A stretch of DNA of 64,000 nt from Procambarus clarkii (GCF_040958095.1 NC_091228.1:6693200-6757199), one strand, 5' to 3'. Positions 1-10,880 are shown, counted from the stretch's first letter. A program made the numbers and translations. The notes: a model not told the origin generated them from the letters alone.

Positions 1-39
1 ACTTGACTGAGAACTAAGACTCTAACGTTACTGTTTCAG

Positions 40-1310
40 AGTGTGTTGTCAAGGAGAACCCGGTAATTACAACCTTTGAAGACTCGATTAAGTTTTGGTT
101 TGTAAGAACTAGTGATGAAGACTTACAGATAAAGTTCTTCTTAAAAGTAGAAGATTACATAATGGAGTATGGGAACCTTGCTCAGCATGAGTGGTTACAG
201 GCTGAGGTGAAGTTAGTAGGTGATCCGGCGCTGTATATACAGGGACGGATTCAGCAGCGGACGTACAACAGGGCACATTTTGGTGGAAGGATTGAAATCC
301 CCTCCACTTTTCTCAAGAATTTCACCATTCTGAACGCTGATGTTCTACTGCAGTGCCCTCAAGGTTAGTCTTATATTACTGCTCTCTTGTTTGGTCTTAA
401 AATAAGTTTAAATAAAACAAACTCGGTGCGATATACTACGAAAAACCTTACTTGTTGGATATGGTATAATATATGTTATAATCTGATTAAGTATATTTTA
501 TTATTGAAAATTTAACCGCTGTATGGGCTGAAAATTTTGTTCTACGGGAAGGGGACCTTTCTATATGATCACTTGCCCTCTTAATCACTCCTAATTGTTG
601 ACTCTAGAAGTGCCTTGTTTATTGTGCACCCCATACTCATCCTGGGAGCTGTAGTTTATTGTGCACCCCATACTCATCCTGGGAGCTGTAGTTTATTGTG
701 CACCCCATACTCATCCTGGGAGCTGTAGTTTATTGTGCACCCTATACTCATCCTGTGAGCCGTGTCCCATACACATCTTGTGAGCATTATATTGCGTTTG
801 TGCTCCCCATACTCATTTTGAGAGCGTAATACCTCGTTAAGGAAGGACGAGTTACCGAACTGGTGAAGTAACGCCAGTCACTCAAAATATGAGTTACCTT
901 ATTTTCTAACAATTCTCATAATATTTTCCAGTCTCTAGTCGTATATACAGATACTTTTTATCTCCAGGCTGGCCAATCAGAGAGCTCTCAACCTTTGTGT
1001 GGCCTGGTGTACGAATTCCTTCGTCTGGAAAAGAGGAGACCTTGGTTCTGACGTCAATATTGGACACAAAAGTGAAGTTCTCAGTATCAGGAAACATGAG
1101 GACTCTGTGTTGGAACACCAGCGGCTCCGGCCTGGCAGTAGTTGGCGAAGAGACGGAGAGCGACTGTGGCGATCTGAGGGGCAATTCACCCGTCACCCTC
1201 AAGTTTTTGTTCGAGGACCACAACGTTGAGGTAAACAGTTGATACTGGCTTCGTGGCTACACCGGGGGTAACACACACACACACACACATACACACCTCA
1301 CAGACACACA

Positions 1311-1389
<79 letters not shown>

Positions 1390-3326
1390 TATGGAAGAAT
1401 ATCTCCCTTTCAGAGAGGGAGAGGGGCACCCCCATACTCATTCCCCGAGCTCATTTCTCTCTTGCTGTAGACACACTGGTGTCTACAGGAAGTGTGTCAC
1501 TGGTGTCGACACCAAGTGTGTCACTGGTGTCGACACCAGTGACACACTCTGGTGTCTCCACCCTTAAACAACAAAGCTATGTCAGTTCCCTTCAATTCTC
1601 ACCCGAGCTGAATGCTTACCAACCCCACTCCAGAGTAATAGCACCAAAGTAACATTAGCTGGAACACCCAAAACTTTATTAAAACTCGGAAACTCTTGGG
1701 TCGGTAGAACAAGGAATGTGGAACACTTGGCTATACTTCTGGTCATCACTGAGCAAGTATTACAGCCCACTTGCTTCTGTCTTGGGATCACTCTCCTGAT
1801 TGCACCTAGTTCGGTTGTTACTTAATGTTACCAGAGTAGCACCAACTCTGCAGCCCATCTTGAATTATTCCTGATTGTCACTCTTAAGATCTCTAACTAT
1901 AAACTTCCAGCAGACAGAGAGGTAATAATTATATTACTTACATGAAGATTAAAATATTTTCAGATATTTTATCTTCGTCGTGATCTGTGGATCACGCCGA
2001 AGAACCAAGTGCTTCATATACTGTTCTTGGACGACTGTGGAGAATAGCAAGTTCTTGACAGTGAAGGTGTAATGAAGTTGTGTTATTATCCAGCATCTCA
2101 AGACCACATCACTTGCCTGGGGCACTTAAACAACAACAACAAAGCAGATACCGCGTGTTTACATCAACAAACACAAAAGTGTTGTTGTTATAACGACAAA
2201 ACTGGAAACATTGTGAAAGTCACAACAATGACCAGACTTGTGGGTTCCGTGTCTTACAGGTCCTGGACGCCGAGGGACGCCACCTGGACAACATCACGTA
2301 CCAGGGAGCCAGGGACTTCAAGTTCCACCTGAATGTTCCGCGTGGACCAGTGTACATCGCCCAGTGTATCGGCAGCTGCACCACAGGCACAGCTCCAGCT
2401 AATGGTGAGGTTCCCACCCACAATACTACTGTAACCTTCACGGAGCAACCAGCAAAATGCAAGAATTGGAAGAGTGACATTTGGTGTGGGCAGAGTAGGC
2501 TAAGATAAGTAACTTGGGTGAGAGAGGGAGATACAAGGGTAGGGGAGTGAGAGAGGAAGACATCACCCCCCCACAAGGGAGGATGTTGCGGAAAGTTTGA
2601 GTTTAGGTGGAGGTGGGGTCTAGGGTGATGGTGGGGCCTAGGGTGATGGTGGAGGTCTAGGGTGATGGTGGAGGACTAGGGTGATGGTGGGTACTAGGGT
2701 GATGGTGGAGGTCTAGGGTGATGGTGGAGGACTAGGGTGATGGTGGGTACTAGGGTGATGGTGGAGGTCTAGGGTGATGGTGGAGGACTAGGGTGATGGT
2801 GGGTACTAGGGTGATGGTGGAGGTCTAGGGTGATGGTAGAGACTGGAGACAGTCAAGGGAGGGAACACTCCGCTAATTAAGTGCAAAGGGAACTGATCAA
2901 TTTGGTTAAATTTGTATTCAAGGCAAACAAATTAGTTTTATAATTACATCTTAATTAGATTGGGTTACTTACTTAGCTAGGTATTGTACATTGTTTAGCC
3001 TTGACTAGACTGGTTAGGCGATTTTAGCAAGTTGATTAAGGTGTATCCACAGTACAGGCTGCACGTGAATGAAACACCTCTCTTGTCATAGTTTTGGAGA
3101 TAAGCATATTTAAAAAAAAATCCCCATATAATATATCATTCCCCAGCTGTAATATAGCAACAACTAACATATTCCTCCTTAACCCCTGCAGGTGAACCAG
3201 CCGACTCAACACCCTGGGAACGACTCACCCTGGCTCATCAGCGCCACCATCTTCTTGATTGTCTTAACTGTCTTCGATGCTCTCAACATTGCCTTCTTCC
3301 TCTGCACCATCTTCAAGAAACTCTAG
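40..3326 (+). CDS. 3' part of a spliced gene for a single-pass membrane glycoprotein, family unrecognised
   Basis: Four exons join into one frame of about 296 residues: 40-363 (acceptor TTTCAG, donor AAG|GTTAGT), 968-1230 (acceptor CCAG, donor GAG|GTAAAC), 2260-2430 and 3192-3326 (acceptor CCCTGCAG, stop TAG). Upstream exons and the start codon lie outside the window. The joined sequence has sequons NFT, NTS, NIT and NTT, several Cys, and a short Thr/Pro/Asn stalk. A hydrophobic helix near WLISATIFLIVLTVF follows, and the protein ends in FKKL. This implies a large extracellular part, one membrane span and a very short cytoplasmic tail. The last junction is uncertain. The strong donor at 2404 (AATG|GTGAGG) would throw exon 4 out of the membrane-helix frame, while a weaker donor at 2430 (ACT|GTAACC) keeps it. 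I do not recognise the family. Exons are inferred from splice signals and frame continuity. Confidence 0.72.
617..830. repeat. 37-bp tandem repeat (GTGCACCCCATACTCATCC), in intron 1
   Basis: GTGCACC recurs at 624, 661, 698 and 735, exactly 37 bp apart, followed by more diverged copies to about 830. A related reverse-strand fragment occurs near 29230-29275, so this is a dispersed unit and not a purely local duplication. Confidence 0.85.
1270..1386. repeat. (CA)n microsatellite in intron 2
   Basis: CA dinucleotides with a few interruptions near the start. It sits about 40 bp past the exon 2 donor. Confidence 0.97.
1516..1547. repeat. perfect 32-bp palindrome
   Basis: GTGTGTCACTGGTGTC is followed directly by its reverse complement, centred on TCGA. 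A partial duplicate of the arm lies just upstream (1495-1515). Confidence 0.9.
2607..2841. repeat. minisatellite, CTAGGGTGATGGTGGAGGT units
   Basis: Units of about 20-21 bp alternate GGTGGAGGT, GGTGGAGGA and GGTGGGTA endings, giving a higher-order period of about 62 bp. It lies in the last intron of the host gene. Confidence 0.88.
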
Positions 3327-4262
3327 ATGAGGATTCCTTTGTGCCGAGGCGTCAGTAAAGTAGCCTGGACGCCCTGTCATGGAGCGAGTGGAAGAGGACA
3401 CAGAGATGACTGTTCAACGTCCACAAGATCGACATGTTCCTCACAGCGTGAAGATACGAGACACGAAGACAAAACAAAGGAGGATCAGAACACACCAATA
3501 ATTTAGAAACAATGAATGAAAAACCTTCAGAATATACTCAGCAGTGGAGAATAAGTTACCAAAAGAAAGCACTTAACACGATGGCTAAATGCTATATTAT
3601 GTCCTAGGATAACGTCAGATGTGGCTAAACCCTATGGCTAAACCCCAAAGGGTTTAGCCAGTGTATGTCCCATTTGGTAACACCAGTGAATGCTTCACAT
3701 GGTAATGCTAGTGTATGCCCCATGTGGTTAGGCCAGTCAATGTCCCATTTGGTAACACCAGTGTATCCCCCATATAGTAACGTAAATGGCCCCATATAGT
3801 AACGTAAATGGCCCCATATAGTAACGTAATAAACTGGCCTTACTCATGTAGTAAAGCCAGTTTATGCCTCGTGTGGTAACAACCCACAAACGTCCAGTAA
3901 ACCAGGTCTACCGAACGAGTGAGATTCCAATGAACTTTATTACGAAAACAAACTTATTTTCTCAGTGGGAAGTTCGAGTATTATGAGTGTAATTTGTTGG
4001 GATGTTTCCCAGTGTTGGACGAGACACTGTACAGTGTAGAAAGTGTCTTGAACTGATTAGTAAAGACATTTATCTTATATCTCCTTGTTAACTATTGTAT
4101 TATTAATGCATATATTATCACTATCACATGTTAGTTTAGTTGGTCCACATACAACGTGATACAACATACTGCATGATATGGAGTGACATATCTATTAGAA
4201 GTTTATTACATATATTTCGTGATCTATCATTTAGTACTGATATGGTAATAATTACCTGATAT
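3327..4262 (+). other. probable 3' UTR and flank of the membrane-protein gene
   Basis: No coding frame follows the stop at 3324-3326. A candidate AATAAA lies at 3828-3833. Degenerate repeats of a CCCATNTGGTAA... unit (about 3640-3900) include three copies of the 22-bp ATGGCCCCATATAGTAACGTAA unit. The real polyadenylation site cannot be fixed from sequence alone. Confidence 0.4.
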
Positions 4263-4480
4263 GTTAGATTAAGGACCTGCCCGAAACGCTATGCGTGTTA
4301 GTGGCTTTGCATGAATGTATAAATACCAGTCTTATAAATCTCACTAACCCATTGTACCTTCTTGCTCTTATAAATCTCACTAACCCATTGTACCTTCTTG
4401 CTCTTATAAATCTCACTAACCCATTGTACCTTCTTGCAAATAAAAATGAGAATTATTATTATTATTATCATAATTATTAT
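4263..4480 (+). mobile_element. 3' end of a non-LTR retroelement with tandem 36-bp units and (ATT)n tail
   Basis: It begins with CCTGCCCGAAACGCTATGCG and GTTAGTGGCTTT, the 3' core shared with SINE-B and with the element at 7371. Three 36-bp copies of CTTATAAATCTCACTAACCC... follow (about 4331-4437), then AATAAAA and an ATT-rich tail typical of retroelement 3' ends. Confidence 0.55.
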
Positions 4481-4743
4481 TCTGGTAATATGCTGTGAAC
4501 TGACACGTTAGCGGAGACTGTGAGAGGTCAAGGGTCATCCTCGTATCTACTGCGGATGTGTCTTTGTGGCACTGTTTATTTGTGCGAAGTTCAGGGCAGC
4601 TTGTAAGCTGTCCTTACTAATGTGTTGTTCTCCCGATGGAAGTCTTTCCTTATATCCCTGTCAGTCCTCTTATGAAGTTCATGTACCTTGTGGTTCCTAG
4701 AAGACAGGGAAGGAATATTGGTCCAGAGGACTGTGGGGTATGG

Positions 4744-4904
<161 letters not shown>

Positions 4905-5134
4905 GAGTGCATATGAAAGATAAAGGAAGCCAGAAAAAGCAGAACCTTTACCGTAGCGATAAGCAAGATATACACAGGATGCCAGTGGCAAAGATTTCAA
5001 GTAGGATACTCTGGAATTTTCCTTAAACAAATACGACGTTCTGATGTTCAAGATTACATTAAAAATAACACGAACAAATATTTGTTAACATTTCCCCCAT
5101 CGAGGTCTCACAGGATGGAAATTATATAACATTT

Positions 5135-5345
5135 GATTCAGGGAAGACGTGGGGAGAATATTGGTAGGGAAATAGGGAGGTTAGATTATAAAACAAATAA
5201 CCGGGTTAATTCAGCAATTCCCCATTTTTAATGTGTTTCAAGCGCAGGCTAGACATGTTTGTGAACGCGTTTTTGGGGCTGTAGATTAATATTTGTAGAT
5301 ACATCGAGGCTTAATAAGCAGTGGATGATGCTTTCCATGGTGAAA
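5135..5345 (+). mobile_element. diverged 3' end of a retroelement
   Basis: The segment TTTCAAGCGCAGGCTAGACA and what follows resembles TTTCAAGCGTAGGTTAGACA at 19170, next to a translated FKRRLD-like tail of non-LTR elements. It is very decayed. Confidence 0.35.
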
Positions 5346-5365
5346 GACAAGTAGCTTCTTGAGAT

Positions 5366-5435
5366 CTCTTGAGATGATTTCGGGGCTTTTTAGTGTCCCC
5401 GCGGCCCAGTCCTCGACCAGGCCTCCATACCTAGC
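5366..5435 (-). mobile_element. SINE-A fragment (3' part)
   Basis: CTTGAGATGATTTCGGGGCT and the CCGCGGCCCAGTCCTCGACC block match the 3' half of full SINE-A copies. The tRNA head is missing. Confidence 0.8.
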
Positions 5436-5739
5436 TTGTTGCTAGGTTTTTCAGAGATCTCCCCCCAGAGAACTTTTTATGTGGGGAACCCATTTTATTT
5501 TTTCCGGAAGTCAGCCAGTAACTTTCCCAATGAACCAACCCACAACTGTAGCCTAATTCCCAGATACCCGAGTTTACCGACGGTGGAGGTAGCTGACGTT
5601 CACCTACACCTGTTCTGTTTCACCTACACCTGAACAGGTATACCTGTTCACCTACCTGTTCATGTGTAGGTGAATGTGGTGTTCTGTGTTGCCATGGATG
5701 GCTTTGGCTGTTGGGTTGATGTAAAGCCATTGCTTGATT

Positions 5740-5892
5740 TGACCAGACCACACACTAGAAGGTGAAGGGACGACGACGTTTCGGTCCGTCCTGGACCATT
5801 CTCAAGACCAATCGACTTGAGAATGGTCCAGGACGGACCGAAACGGCCTCGTCCCTTCACCTTCTATTGTGTGGTCTGGTCAACATACTATA
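5740..5892. mobile_element. FB-1 foldback element, inverted pair
   Basis: The left arm runs from GACCAGACCACACACTAGAA through GACGACGACGTTTCGGTCCG. It is mirrored by GGTCCAGGACGGACCGAAAC and a GTGTGGTCTGGTCAACATAC end. The outermost arm sequences are missing compared with the copies at 8641 and 51250. No coding sequence lies between the arms. Confidence 0.85.
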
Positions 5893-5950
5893 CAAGGGCT
5901 GCTAACATACTGTACAAGGGCTGCCAACATACTATACAAAGGCTACCAAC
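5880..5950. repeat. 22-bp tandem repeat (CAACATACTATACAAGGGCTGC)
   Basis: About three imperfect copies start in the outer end of the FB-1 arm, so the array grew from the element terminus. Confidence 0.7.
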
Positions 5951-6049
5951 ATATTTATTTATTTATTTATTTCTCAAGTCGATTGATAATTCTCATTGCT
6001 TTGGTTACTGACTTTAATACTTATGCATACATGACTAGCAGCGTCCAAG

Positions 6050-6434
6050 CGTGGCGGGCTTGGACACTCCACCCGCTCTGTTGTTTACATACTGCTGGCG
6101 AATGAAACGCTGCGCATACGAACGGAAGGCGCCGTTTGCTATGAACATGAAAGTGAACAGAGGCATTAGGTGTAACAAAAATATCCTGCCCCCACCCCCC
6201 GGGTTTGATCCTCTACCTCCGCTCGTGGATCGAACCCGGGGCCTTTCTGGACTTCGCTGACCAATGTTCGCGTTGCTCAATTACTTTGGGATTAAATACC
6301 GTAATGGATGGTAGTACAGTCGGCTTCATTCTCGACTCACAAACGAAAATTTCCGGCTCGAGTTCCGGGCGGAATAAAAATAATTGGACGCATTTCCTAT
6401 CACCTAATGCACTGTTCACCTCGCAGTAATTCAT
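6050..6434. mobile_element. SINE-D-like fragments
   Basis: GTGAACAGAGGCATTAGGTG (6150-6170) and a reversed copy near 6395-6425, together with tRNA-like B-box pieces (GGGTTTGATCC, GGATCGAACCC), resemble the tail and head of the SINE-D fragment at 44970. The parts are rearranged and too diverged to set ends. Confidence 0.4.
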
Positions 6435-7069
6435 AATTTTAGTTGTTGTTATTGTTTTGAATTAAGGGGCGACGACGATCGTGGGATCGGGTGCGCCCCG
6501 GCGTACCCGTAAAGGCTTAAATGCAAATCCTATTGGCGAAACGAATGACGCATATCACAAGAAACTAATATGCCTCGCTGTAGAGAAACTCGGGCAGATG
6601 ATTGGGGAGCTCCAGGAGTCCCTCAAGGCGACAAGCTCCGTCCCCGCCCCAACACAGAACACTAAGCAGCAAAACCAAATACTCGGCTCCCAACTAAAAC
6701 CCATAAGACACCCGGTGCCCTCCAGCAGAGCATAAGCTAGCCGCCCACCACGGCTGAGGGCCCACCGGGAGCCCACTAAGACCCCACCAGCTCCCGGCAC
6801 CTCTCGGCCAAGCCGGCGCCGGACACCGTCACCCCGCCGGGAGAACCAGCCAGAAAACGTTAAAAATCTATCAACCAGAATGTGACCCAAGGCGATATGT
6901 GCGCAAGGCGTCGTTCAATTCGGAACGTTGAAGAGGAATGCCAAACGGCAGTAACAAATCCAAAATCGCGAAAACAGAACGCGGCCCCCAGGTGGAGGAG
7001 GCGACCAGACGTTCGCTGGTTGTCAAGGGTGAACCAGGAGTCCCCATAATTCCAGTAGGTACCCCAGGA
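6435..7069. other. unassigned stretch
   Basis: An 84-codon open frame at 6481-6735 (+), rich in Gln, Asn and Pro, has no recognisable domain, and the flanking GC-rich sequence gives nothing more. It could be a scrap of a retroelement ORF1, but there is no positive evidence. Confidence 0.25.
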
Positions 7070-7226
7070 TTTTTTTTGAGATATATACAAGAGTTGTTAC
7101 ATTCTTGTACAGCCACTAGTACGCGTAGCGTTTCGGGCAGGTCCCTGGAATACGATCCCCGCCGCGAAGAATCGTTGTTACAACCAAGTACACATTTTAC
7201 TGTTGAGTTAAACAGAGGCTACAGAG
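7070..7226 (-). mobile_element. SINE-B, 5'-truncated copy
   Basis: Read on the minus strand it matches the 3' two-thirds of the full SINE-B at 31721: the AAAATGTGTACTTGGTTGTA block, the CCTGCCCGAAACGCTACGCG core and the ACAAGAATGTAACAACTCTT end, with an A-rich tail (poly-T at 7070 on the given strand). Confidence 0.85.
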
Positions 7227-7361
7227 GAGTTAGTTAGTTTGTTGTGGGGTTGCATCCTGGGTGGGGTCAGAAATTCGCCCCTAGAGGGGAGAGGGACTTC
7301 GATAAAAGCCTAATGTGTATGAATACACTCCGGCTGTCTGTCCCCCGACACAATGAATTAA

Positions 7362-7530
7362 TGTATTGTCATGCCCGAAAGTCGAAATTGTCATGCCCGA
7401 AACGCTTTGCGTAATAGTGGCTTTAGGCATTGTATGTACTAGCTCTACCGATAAGTCAAACAATCCTTGTAAATATTTATTGTATGTATGTACCTTACCT
7501 AAATAAAATTGTATTGTATTGTATTGTCAT
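7362..7530 (+). mobile_element. non-LTR retroelement 3' end with (ATTGT)n tail
   Basis: CATGCCCGAAACGCTTTGCG, TAGTGGCTTTAGGCATTGTA, then CCTAAATAAAATTGTATTGT with ATTGT repeats. The short repeated tail right after an AATAAA-like box is typical of LINE 3' ends. The core motif is shared with SINE-B. Confidence 0.6.
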
Positions 7531-7897
7531 CAACTCAGTGCACAACTTAGAATACTTTAGTCTATCATACCGAGAACGTTGATAATAGAAAATGAGTTAA
7601 AACACAGAAAATTGTTTTATGGAGTAACAAAAGTAATTGCTAAGTGTACCTATAGTTCACCTTATAGTTTCCCATAGCCAGCGACTGGAAATATATTAAG
7701 CCTGTTGAGATAACCTGAAGCCAGCTACTGATATTCTTCTCTAGCTGCAGCCCACAAGTATTGCCTAACTACAGGGGGTATCTATTAACAACTAGGTGAA
7801 CAGAGGCGTCAGGTGACCGTCGGCTACCTACCGTACGACTTCAAGCGTTCTGCTGTCGTACCCTTCCTGTTTCTCCTGGACTATTTCCTCCCGACCT
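7531..7897. other. AT-rich stretch, little seen
   Basis: Only a short SINE-D-like tail piece (AACTAGGTGAACAGAGGCGT, near 7791) is recognisable. Confidence 0.3.
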
Positions 7898-8158
7898 GGG
7901 GCCAGATTCCCGAAAGCACTTAAGCAAACACTTACGAACCTGTTCATCTTTTCTCAATCTTTGGCGGCTTTGTTTACAATTATTAAACCGTTAATGAGCT
8001 CCGAAGCACCAGGAGGCTGTTTATAACAATAACAACAGTTGATTGGCAAGTTTTCATGCTTGTAAACTGTTTAATAAATGTAACCAAAGCCGTCAAAGAC
8101 TGAGGAAAGATGTACACGTTCGTAAGTGCTTGCGTAACCGCTTCGTGAATCTGACTGC
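7898..8158. mobile_element. MITE-2, complete copy with long terminal inverted repeats
   Basis: It starts GGGGCCAGATTCCCGAAAGC and ends with the inverse CGTAACCGCTTCGTGAATCT. The inverted repeats are long: CAATCTTTGGCGGCTTTG near 7957 pairs with CAAAGCCGTCAAAGACTG near 8086. The unpaired centre includes CAATAACAACAGTTGATTGG. No transposase is present, so this is a non-autonomous element. Confidence 0.8.
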
Positions 8159-8227
8159 AGATCCCGGGGTAATGTTAAACTCACGGTAATATATCTCTAA
8201 TATATTTTATACATACCTGTAAACTCC

Positions 8228-8478
8228 GGGAGCCGGTCGGCCGAGCGGACAGCACGCTGGACTTATGATCCTGTGGTCCTGGGTTCGATCCCAGGCGCCG
8301 GCGAGAAACAATGGGCAGAGTTTCTTTCACCCTATGCCCCTGTTACCTAGCAGTAAAATAGGTACCTGGGTGTTAGTCAGCTGTCACGGGCTGCTTCCTG
8401 GGGGTGGAGGCCTGGTCGAGGACCGGACCGCGGGGACACTAAAGCCCCGAAATCATCTCAAGATAACCTCAAGATAAC
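8228..8478 (+). mobile_element. SINE-A, full length
   Basis: The tRNA-like head GAGCCGGTCGGCCGAGCGGA holds an A-box-like CGGCCGAGCGG, and GGGTTCGATCCC is a B box. The conserved body (CAATGGGCAGAGTTTCTTTC, GGTACCTGGGTGTTAGTCAG) follows, ending in AAGATAACCTCAAGATAACTC tail units. The anticodon-loop position reads TAT here and TGT (Thr-like) in most copies. This is a repeat, not a tRNA gene. Confidence 0.93.
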
Positions 8479-8640
8479 TCTATGGGTATACGGAAGAATG
8501 CATGTATGTATATGACGTTCTTGAATATCATACGAGTAAAGAATGAAAGTCAAACATCTTTGAAAAAGTTTTTTACCTTTTCCTGCCTAATTTTGCCTTT
8601 TTTTATAAATTGGATTAACACAAACTCCTCAATAAATGCA

Positions 8641-8804
8641 GACGATGAGTCACAATAACGTGGCTAAAGTATGTTGACCAGATCACACACTAGAAGGTGA
8701 AGGGACGACGACGTTTCGGTCCGTCCTGGACCATTCTCAAGTCGATTGTGACTTGAGAATCGACTTGAGAATGGTCCAGGACGGACCGAAACGTCGTCGT
8801 CCCT
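8641..8804. mobile_element. FB-1 foldback element, right arm shortened
   Basis: It starts GACGATGAGTCACAATAACG, then GACCAGATCACACACTAGAA and GACGACGACGTTTCGG. The inverse arm stops at CGTCGTCGTCCCT, before the outer part of the repeat. Confidence 0.85.
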
Positions 8805-9244
8805 CCTCAATAAATGTTTTGCAATATGTTATATATATTGTTTTGCAATAAATATTTTACTCTGAGCACGCAACATTACGACACAAATTAATATGTAGAA
8901 ATATAAATATTATATTTAGTTCCTAAAAATATTACTAAAGTTGAAAAAAAATCGACTTTTCAATGTTTCCTGTGATGGTACTTTGTTACTTTATAGAGCT
9001 CTCACTCTCGGGAACTCTCACTCTCGAGAGCTCTCACTCTCGTCATGTCCCCCACCACCCCAGGGAGGCCAATTGTAGGGGGGAAGGGGGGGCATGGTTA
9101 GGGGGGATTACTCCCCCTTTACTTTTACGACAATCACTCCCACTCCCTTCAATTCCTGTACCTGCAACCTGTGAATTAACGTCTTCATCTACACGGGGAA
9201 GAGACATCGGAATCCTCATTCCTGCCACACCTCGCTGCCCTGGC

Positions 9245-9640
9245 GATAAACACCAATGGGAATACCTGGTTGATGGGGTTCTGGGAGTTCTTCTACTCCC
9301 CAAGCCCGGCCCGAGGCCAGGCTTGACTTGTGAGAGTTTGGTCCACCAGGCTGTTGCTTGGAGCGGCCCGCAGGCCCACATATACCTGGTTGATGGGGTT
9401 CTGGGAGTTCTTCTACTCCCCAAGCCCGGCCCGAGGCCAGGCTTGACTTGTGAGAGTTTGGTCCACCAGGCTGTTGCTTGGAGCGGCCCGCAGGCCCACA
9501 TAACAACCACAGCCCGGTTGGTCCGGCACTCCTTTGAGGAATAAATCTAGTTTCCTCTTGAAAATGTCCACGGTTGTTCCGGCAATATTTCGATAGAATA
9601 CGATCATTAGAAAGAGATAATCGCTATATATATACACACA
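9245..9640 (-). mobile_element. LINE C-terminal coding fragment with 120-bp tandem duplication
   Basis: On the minus strand the sequence reads FKRKLDLFLKGVPDQPGC, then LRAAPSNSLVDQ, which resembles the C-terminal tail of non-LTR ORF2 proteins. The block from TACCTGGTTGATGGGGTTCT to GCAGGCCCACATA occurs twice, nearly identical, at 9263 and 9383. The catalytic RT part is absent. Confidence 0.6.
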
Positions 9641-9892
9641 CACAACCCGCTTAATGGCTAACGTGGAACCATCATACACGTCACTGTTTCAAGTCGAAGC
9701 CAGAGCCAGGTGAAGGAACGAGAGAAGGAGGAGTGTGTTAGACCACATTCTCATTCATGGCGACTCTCTCACTCTCAGATCACTCTTTTTTTCCCACAAT
9801 GATTCGCTCTCTACCTAGTCTTATCTCTCTCATTTGGCTTAGAGTGAATGAGAGACCAGGTCGCAGGCCCAGGCAGGGCGAACGACCCGTTC

Positions 9893-10064
9893 TTCTAATA
9901 GAACGTCGTATTTTGACGTATATACACTCTACCTTAAGGCCAAAAATCGTCGTACTAGAAAATGGAAGCGGCTCGCAAAATTGACACTTCACGTTTTCTG
10001 TTTTGGGTCCTCTGGTAGGTTAGGATGCGGGCACTTTAGTGCGACGATTTCCTGACGTTATGAA

Positions 10065-10066
<2 letters not shown>
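9893..10066 (+). repeat. dispersed repeat DR-E
   Basis: AACGTCGTATTTTGACG, CTAGAAAATGGAAGCGGCT, TTTTGGGTCCTCTGGTAGGT and CTGACGTTATGAAACCTTA align in order with 24823-25013. Weaker pieces occur at 33893-33990 and 54835-54975. No terminal repeats or coding potential are seen. Confidence 0.65.

Positions 10067-10154
<88 letters not shown>
10067..10154. repeat. (TA)n microsatellite
   Basis: Pure TA, directly left of the inverted SINE pair. Confidence 0.97.
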
Positions 10155-10159
<5 letters not shown>

Positions 10160-10185
10160 CAACTCTCCTAAACACGAGAGTCAAG

Positions 10186-10356
10186 TATACAACTTTAGAA
10201 CACTTTCCCACCAGGAGACTCGAACCCTAGCCAGCACAGAAGCCTTCCAGCAACTGGCATACCTGTTAAGGCGTACCTGTTATGCCAGTTGCTGGAAGGC
10301 TTCTGTGCTGGCTAGGGTTCGAGTCTCCTGGTGGGAAAGTGTTCTAAAGTTGTATA
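10186..10356. repeat. perfect 76-bp inverted duplication of a tRNA-like SINE head
   Basis: The arms 10186-10261 and 10281-10356 are exact reverse complements, with a 19-base spacer. The + arm (right) contains GGCTAGGGTTCGAGTCTCC, a B-box-like motif, so it is a piece of a tRNA-derived SINE duplicated head to head. TA microsatellites border both sides. Confidence 0.9.
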
Positions 10357-10392
10357 TATATATATATATATATATATACAACTTGGCGTGTG

Positions 10393-10456
<64 letters not shown>
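10357..10456. repeat. (TA)n microsatellite, interrupted
   Basis: Two TA runs separated by CAACTTGGCGTGTGT. Confidence 0.95.
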
Positions 10457-10459
<3 letters not shown>

Positions 10460-10820
10460 TAAATGCGTTTTTATATTTTAAGATCTATATTTGTTAGTAA
10501 TTTCTACAGATTATAATTGTGCCTGGAGTGAACAGGTGAACAACACCCCATAGAACAAAATATGTGAGGCTTTCATCTGTATTATTATTATTTATTTTTA
10601 TTTATTTTATTATATATTTTGATTGTACTCTTCACTAGTTAAAACTTTTAAGTTTGCAACCTAAAATTGCAAACTTCTCTATCAACTTATCTGTAGCAAT
10701 AATTACACCCATCGCTATAAATATTTTATTCCGGGCAATAGAATTTTTAAAGTCACTTTCGTTATAAAAATTTTTTAAATATTAATGTCACTGTTAATGA
10801 AGGAAATTAAAATAATAATT
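10457..10820. other. AT-rich stretch, nothing recognised
   Basis: No open frame of note and no repeat match within the window. Confidence 0.4.
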
Positions 10821-10825
10821 GAAAT

Positions 10826-10880
10826 TGTACAAGAATGTAACAACTCTTGTATATATCTCAAAAAAAAAAAAAAATCTCAA
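10826..10880 (+). mobile_element. SINE-B 3' end with A tail
   Basis: ACAAGAATGTAACAACTCTT followed by GTATATATCTC and a poly-A run, as at the SINE-B terminus at 7070. Confidence 0.75.

Noticed and set aside
1964-2047. Alternative terminal exon of the membrane-protein gene (acceptor TTTTCAG, in-frame TAG)
   Set aside because: The exon 2 to exon 3 junction at 2260 is in frame without it, and the segment is AT-rich with a local inverted repeat (TCTGTGGATCACG); no positive support.
6481-6735. 84-codon frame as a small gene
   Set aside because: No domain, no splice or promoter context, lies between SINE scraps.
8228-8300. A real tRNA gene (also at the other SINE-A and SINE-A2 copies)
   Set aside because: The tRNA-like head is always followed by the same SINE body and tail, and stem positions are mismatched; these are SINE promoters.
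8641-8760. Hammerhead ribozyme in FB-1 (GATGAGTCAC...GTGGC...; also GGTCC AGGAC GGACC GAAAC)
   Set aside because: A stem-loop followed by GAAA-like bases is suggestive, but the obligatory CUGANGA and GAA core bases are not both present in any copy.
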